NCBI GenBank assembly: GCA_021776755.1
Contig: JAJFFI010000143.1
Coordinates: 1-5,783 of the forward strand
Reading direction: 5' to 3'
Origin: Alphaproteobacteria bacterium
GTDB taxonomy: Bacteria > Pseudomonadota > Alphaproteobacteria > JAJFFI01
DNA length: 5,783 nt
How positions within the stretch are numbered: the first letter of the stretch is position 1; every line of letters begins with the position of its first letter. A program made the position numbers and the translations under genes. Positions 5,271 through 5,783 of the stretch are shown here, in pieces. Under the pieces are notes generated by a model. The model saw only the letters and a list, made by a program, of their open reading frames with translations, did not search any database and was not told the origin of the DNA.

Positions 5271-5294
5271 GACGCGGCGGCCGACGCGGCGGCC
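5271..5294. repeat. Exact 12-bp tandem duplication
   Basis: GACGCGGCGGCC occurs twice in succession (5271-5282, 5283-5294) in the 67-bp gap between the MFS stop and the phosphatase-like start. It is very GC-rich and probably arose by slippage. It could lie in the leader of the phosphatase-like gene; I see no promoter there. Confidence 0.6.
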
Positions 5295-5314
5295 ATTGAA
5301 CCGTTATACGCGCC

Positions 5315-5783
5315 TCAATCGGAGATTTCTCCCTTGCCCGGCCCCGGCGGCACTGGCGGCCGTTTCAACTGGAACGCCACCAGCAGTGCGATTGCCGCGA
5401 TCACCGCGCCTGCCATATAGGGCGTGTTGCGCCCAAAGGTCGCGAACAGGATGCCGGCAAAGGGCGGCCCGAAGATGCGCGCAAGGCTCTGCGCCGATTG
5501 CGACGCGCCCATCACCTGGCCCTGCTCGTCGGCCTCGGCATTGCGCGAGATCAGGCCGTCGAGTGCAGGCTGCCCGAACCCCAGCCCGGCCGCGATCAGG
5601 AACCCGCCGAGGAGCGCCACCGGCAATGCGTAGGTGAACGGGATCAGCGCCAGTCCGGCGACAAACAGCGCAAGGCCGACCTGGACCGTCCGCCGTTCTC
5701 CAAACCGGTGCACGGCATGACCGACCGCCCAGCCCTGCACGACGGCCATGCAGACGCCGATATAGGCGAGGAAAAACCCCATG
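5315..5783 (-). CDS. C-terminal part of an MFS transporter (cut by right edge)
   Basis: At least 155 codons are visible and the frame is open to the edge. The Met at 5782 is internal to the family, so this is a partial gene and not a start. About five membrane segments are visible: 1-21, 33-52, 53-75, 103-118 and 121-139. Between the first two lies a short basic loop, HRFGERR (25-31), in the place of the second copy of the MFS loop motif. ISRNAEADEQGQVMGASQS (78-96) followed by SLARIFGPPFAGILF resembles the SR-x-QG-x-GA-x-S-x-GP region of the TCR/Tet (DHA1) drug-efflux group, so a proton-driven exporter is likely. The substrate cannot be told. The tail is Pro/Gly/Lys-rich and cytoplasmic. The phosphatase-like gene follows after 67 bases on the same strand. 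Confidence 0.88.
   Translation of the reverse strand, partial: MGFFLAYIGVCMAVVQGWAVGHAVHRFGERRTVQVGLALFVAGLALIPFTYALPVALLGGFLIAAGLGFGQPALDGLISRNAEADEQGQVMGASQSAQSLARIFGPPFAGILFATFGRNTPYMAGAVIAAIALLVAFQLKRPPVPPGPGKGEISD

Noticed and set aside
1..5783. tRNA, rRNA, riboswitch or phage attachment sites
   Set aside because: I found no cloverleaf-like segment, rRNA sequence, conserved riboswitch core or att-like repeat by reading both strands.

Overview
The window is GC-rich, gene-dense bacterial chromosome. A hydrolase, a 23S/16S-type rRNA pseudouridine synthase and rsmD sit head to tail, and an exported or Tat-routed gene set lies on the other strand. This suggests an alphaproteobacterium, probably environmental. 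That placement rests on gene content and protein style, not on a database search.

Layout. Positions 1-210 (minus) hold the N-terminus of an exported protein that runs off the left edge. Positions 211-642 are a long spacer with no convincing gene. It holds a perfect hairpin of the type found near REP-associated Y1 transposases, a short AT-richer stretch with direct repeats, a well-placed ribosome binding site and ATG that lead nowhere, and several roughly 12-bp duplications. Positions 643-996 (minus) encode a small lipoprotein, divergent from a plus-strand cluster at 1173-3620. That cluster is a class I glutamine amidotransferase-like peptidase C26 (PuuD type), a pseudouridine synthase with an S4 domain, RsmD (16S rRNA m2G966 methyltransferase) and a GxxExxY-family protein with a PD-(D/E)XK nuclease-like core. 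Gaps are 6 bp or overlaps of 20 and 4 bp, so translation is probably coupled. Two neighbouring genes act on rRNA, which makes a ribosome-maturation unit.

The GxxExxY gene looks like a passenger. It is clearly less GC-rich than its neighbours, and it is flanked by 27-bp imperfect inverted repeats (23/27), each made of three 9-bp CAC(A/G)AAGNN units. The left arm is read as the charged, histidine-rich tail of RsmD, and the rsmD stop codon overlaps the GxxExxY start. This is the most interesting structure in the window.

Positions 3662-5783 are all minus strand. In transcription order they are the C-terminal part of an MFS transporter (cut by the right edge), a decayed alkaline-phosphatase/sulfatase-like protein with a Tat signal, a short membrane protein, and a glutathione S-transferase-like protein. 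The phosphatase-like gene appears to carry both a one-base frameshift at a run of six C and a large internal deletion. The membrane protein next to it may also be an internally deleted remnant, so this part seems to be undergoing gene loss.
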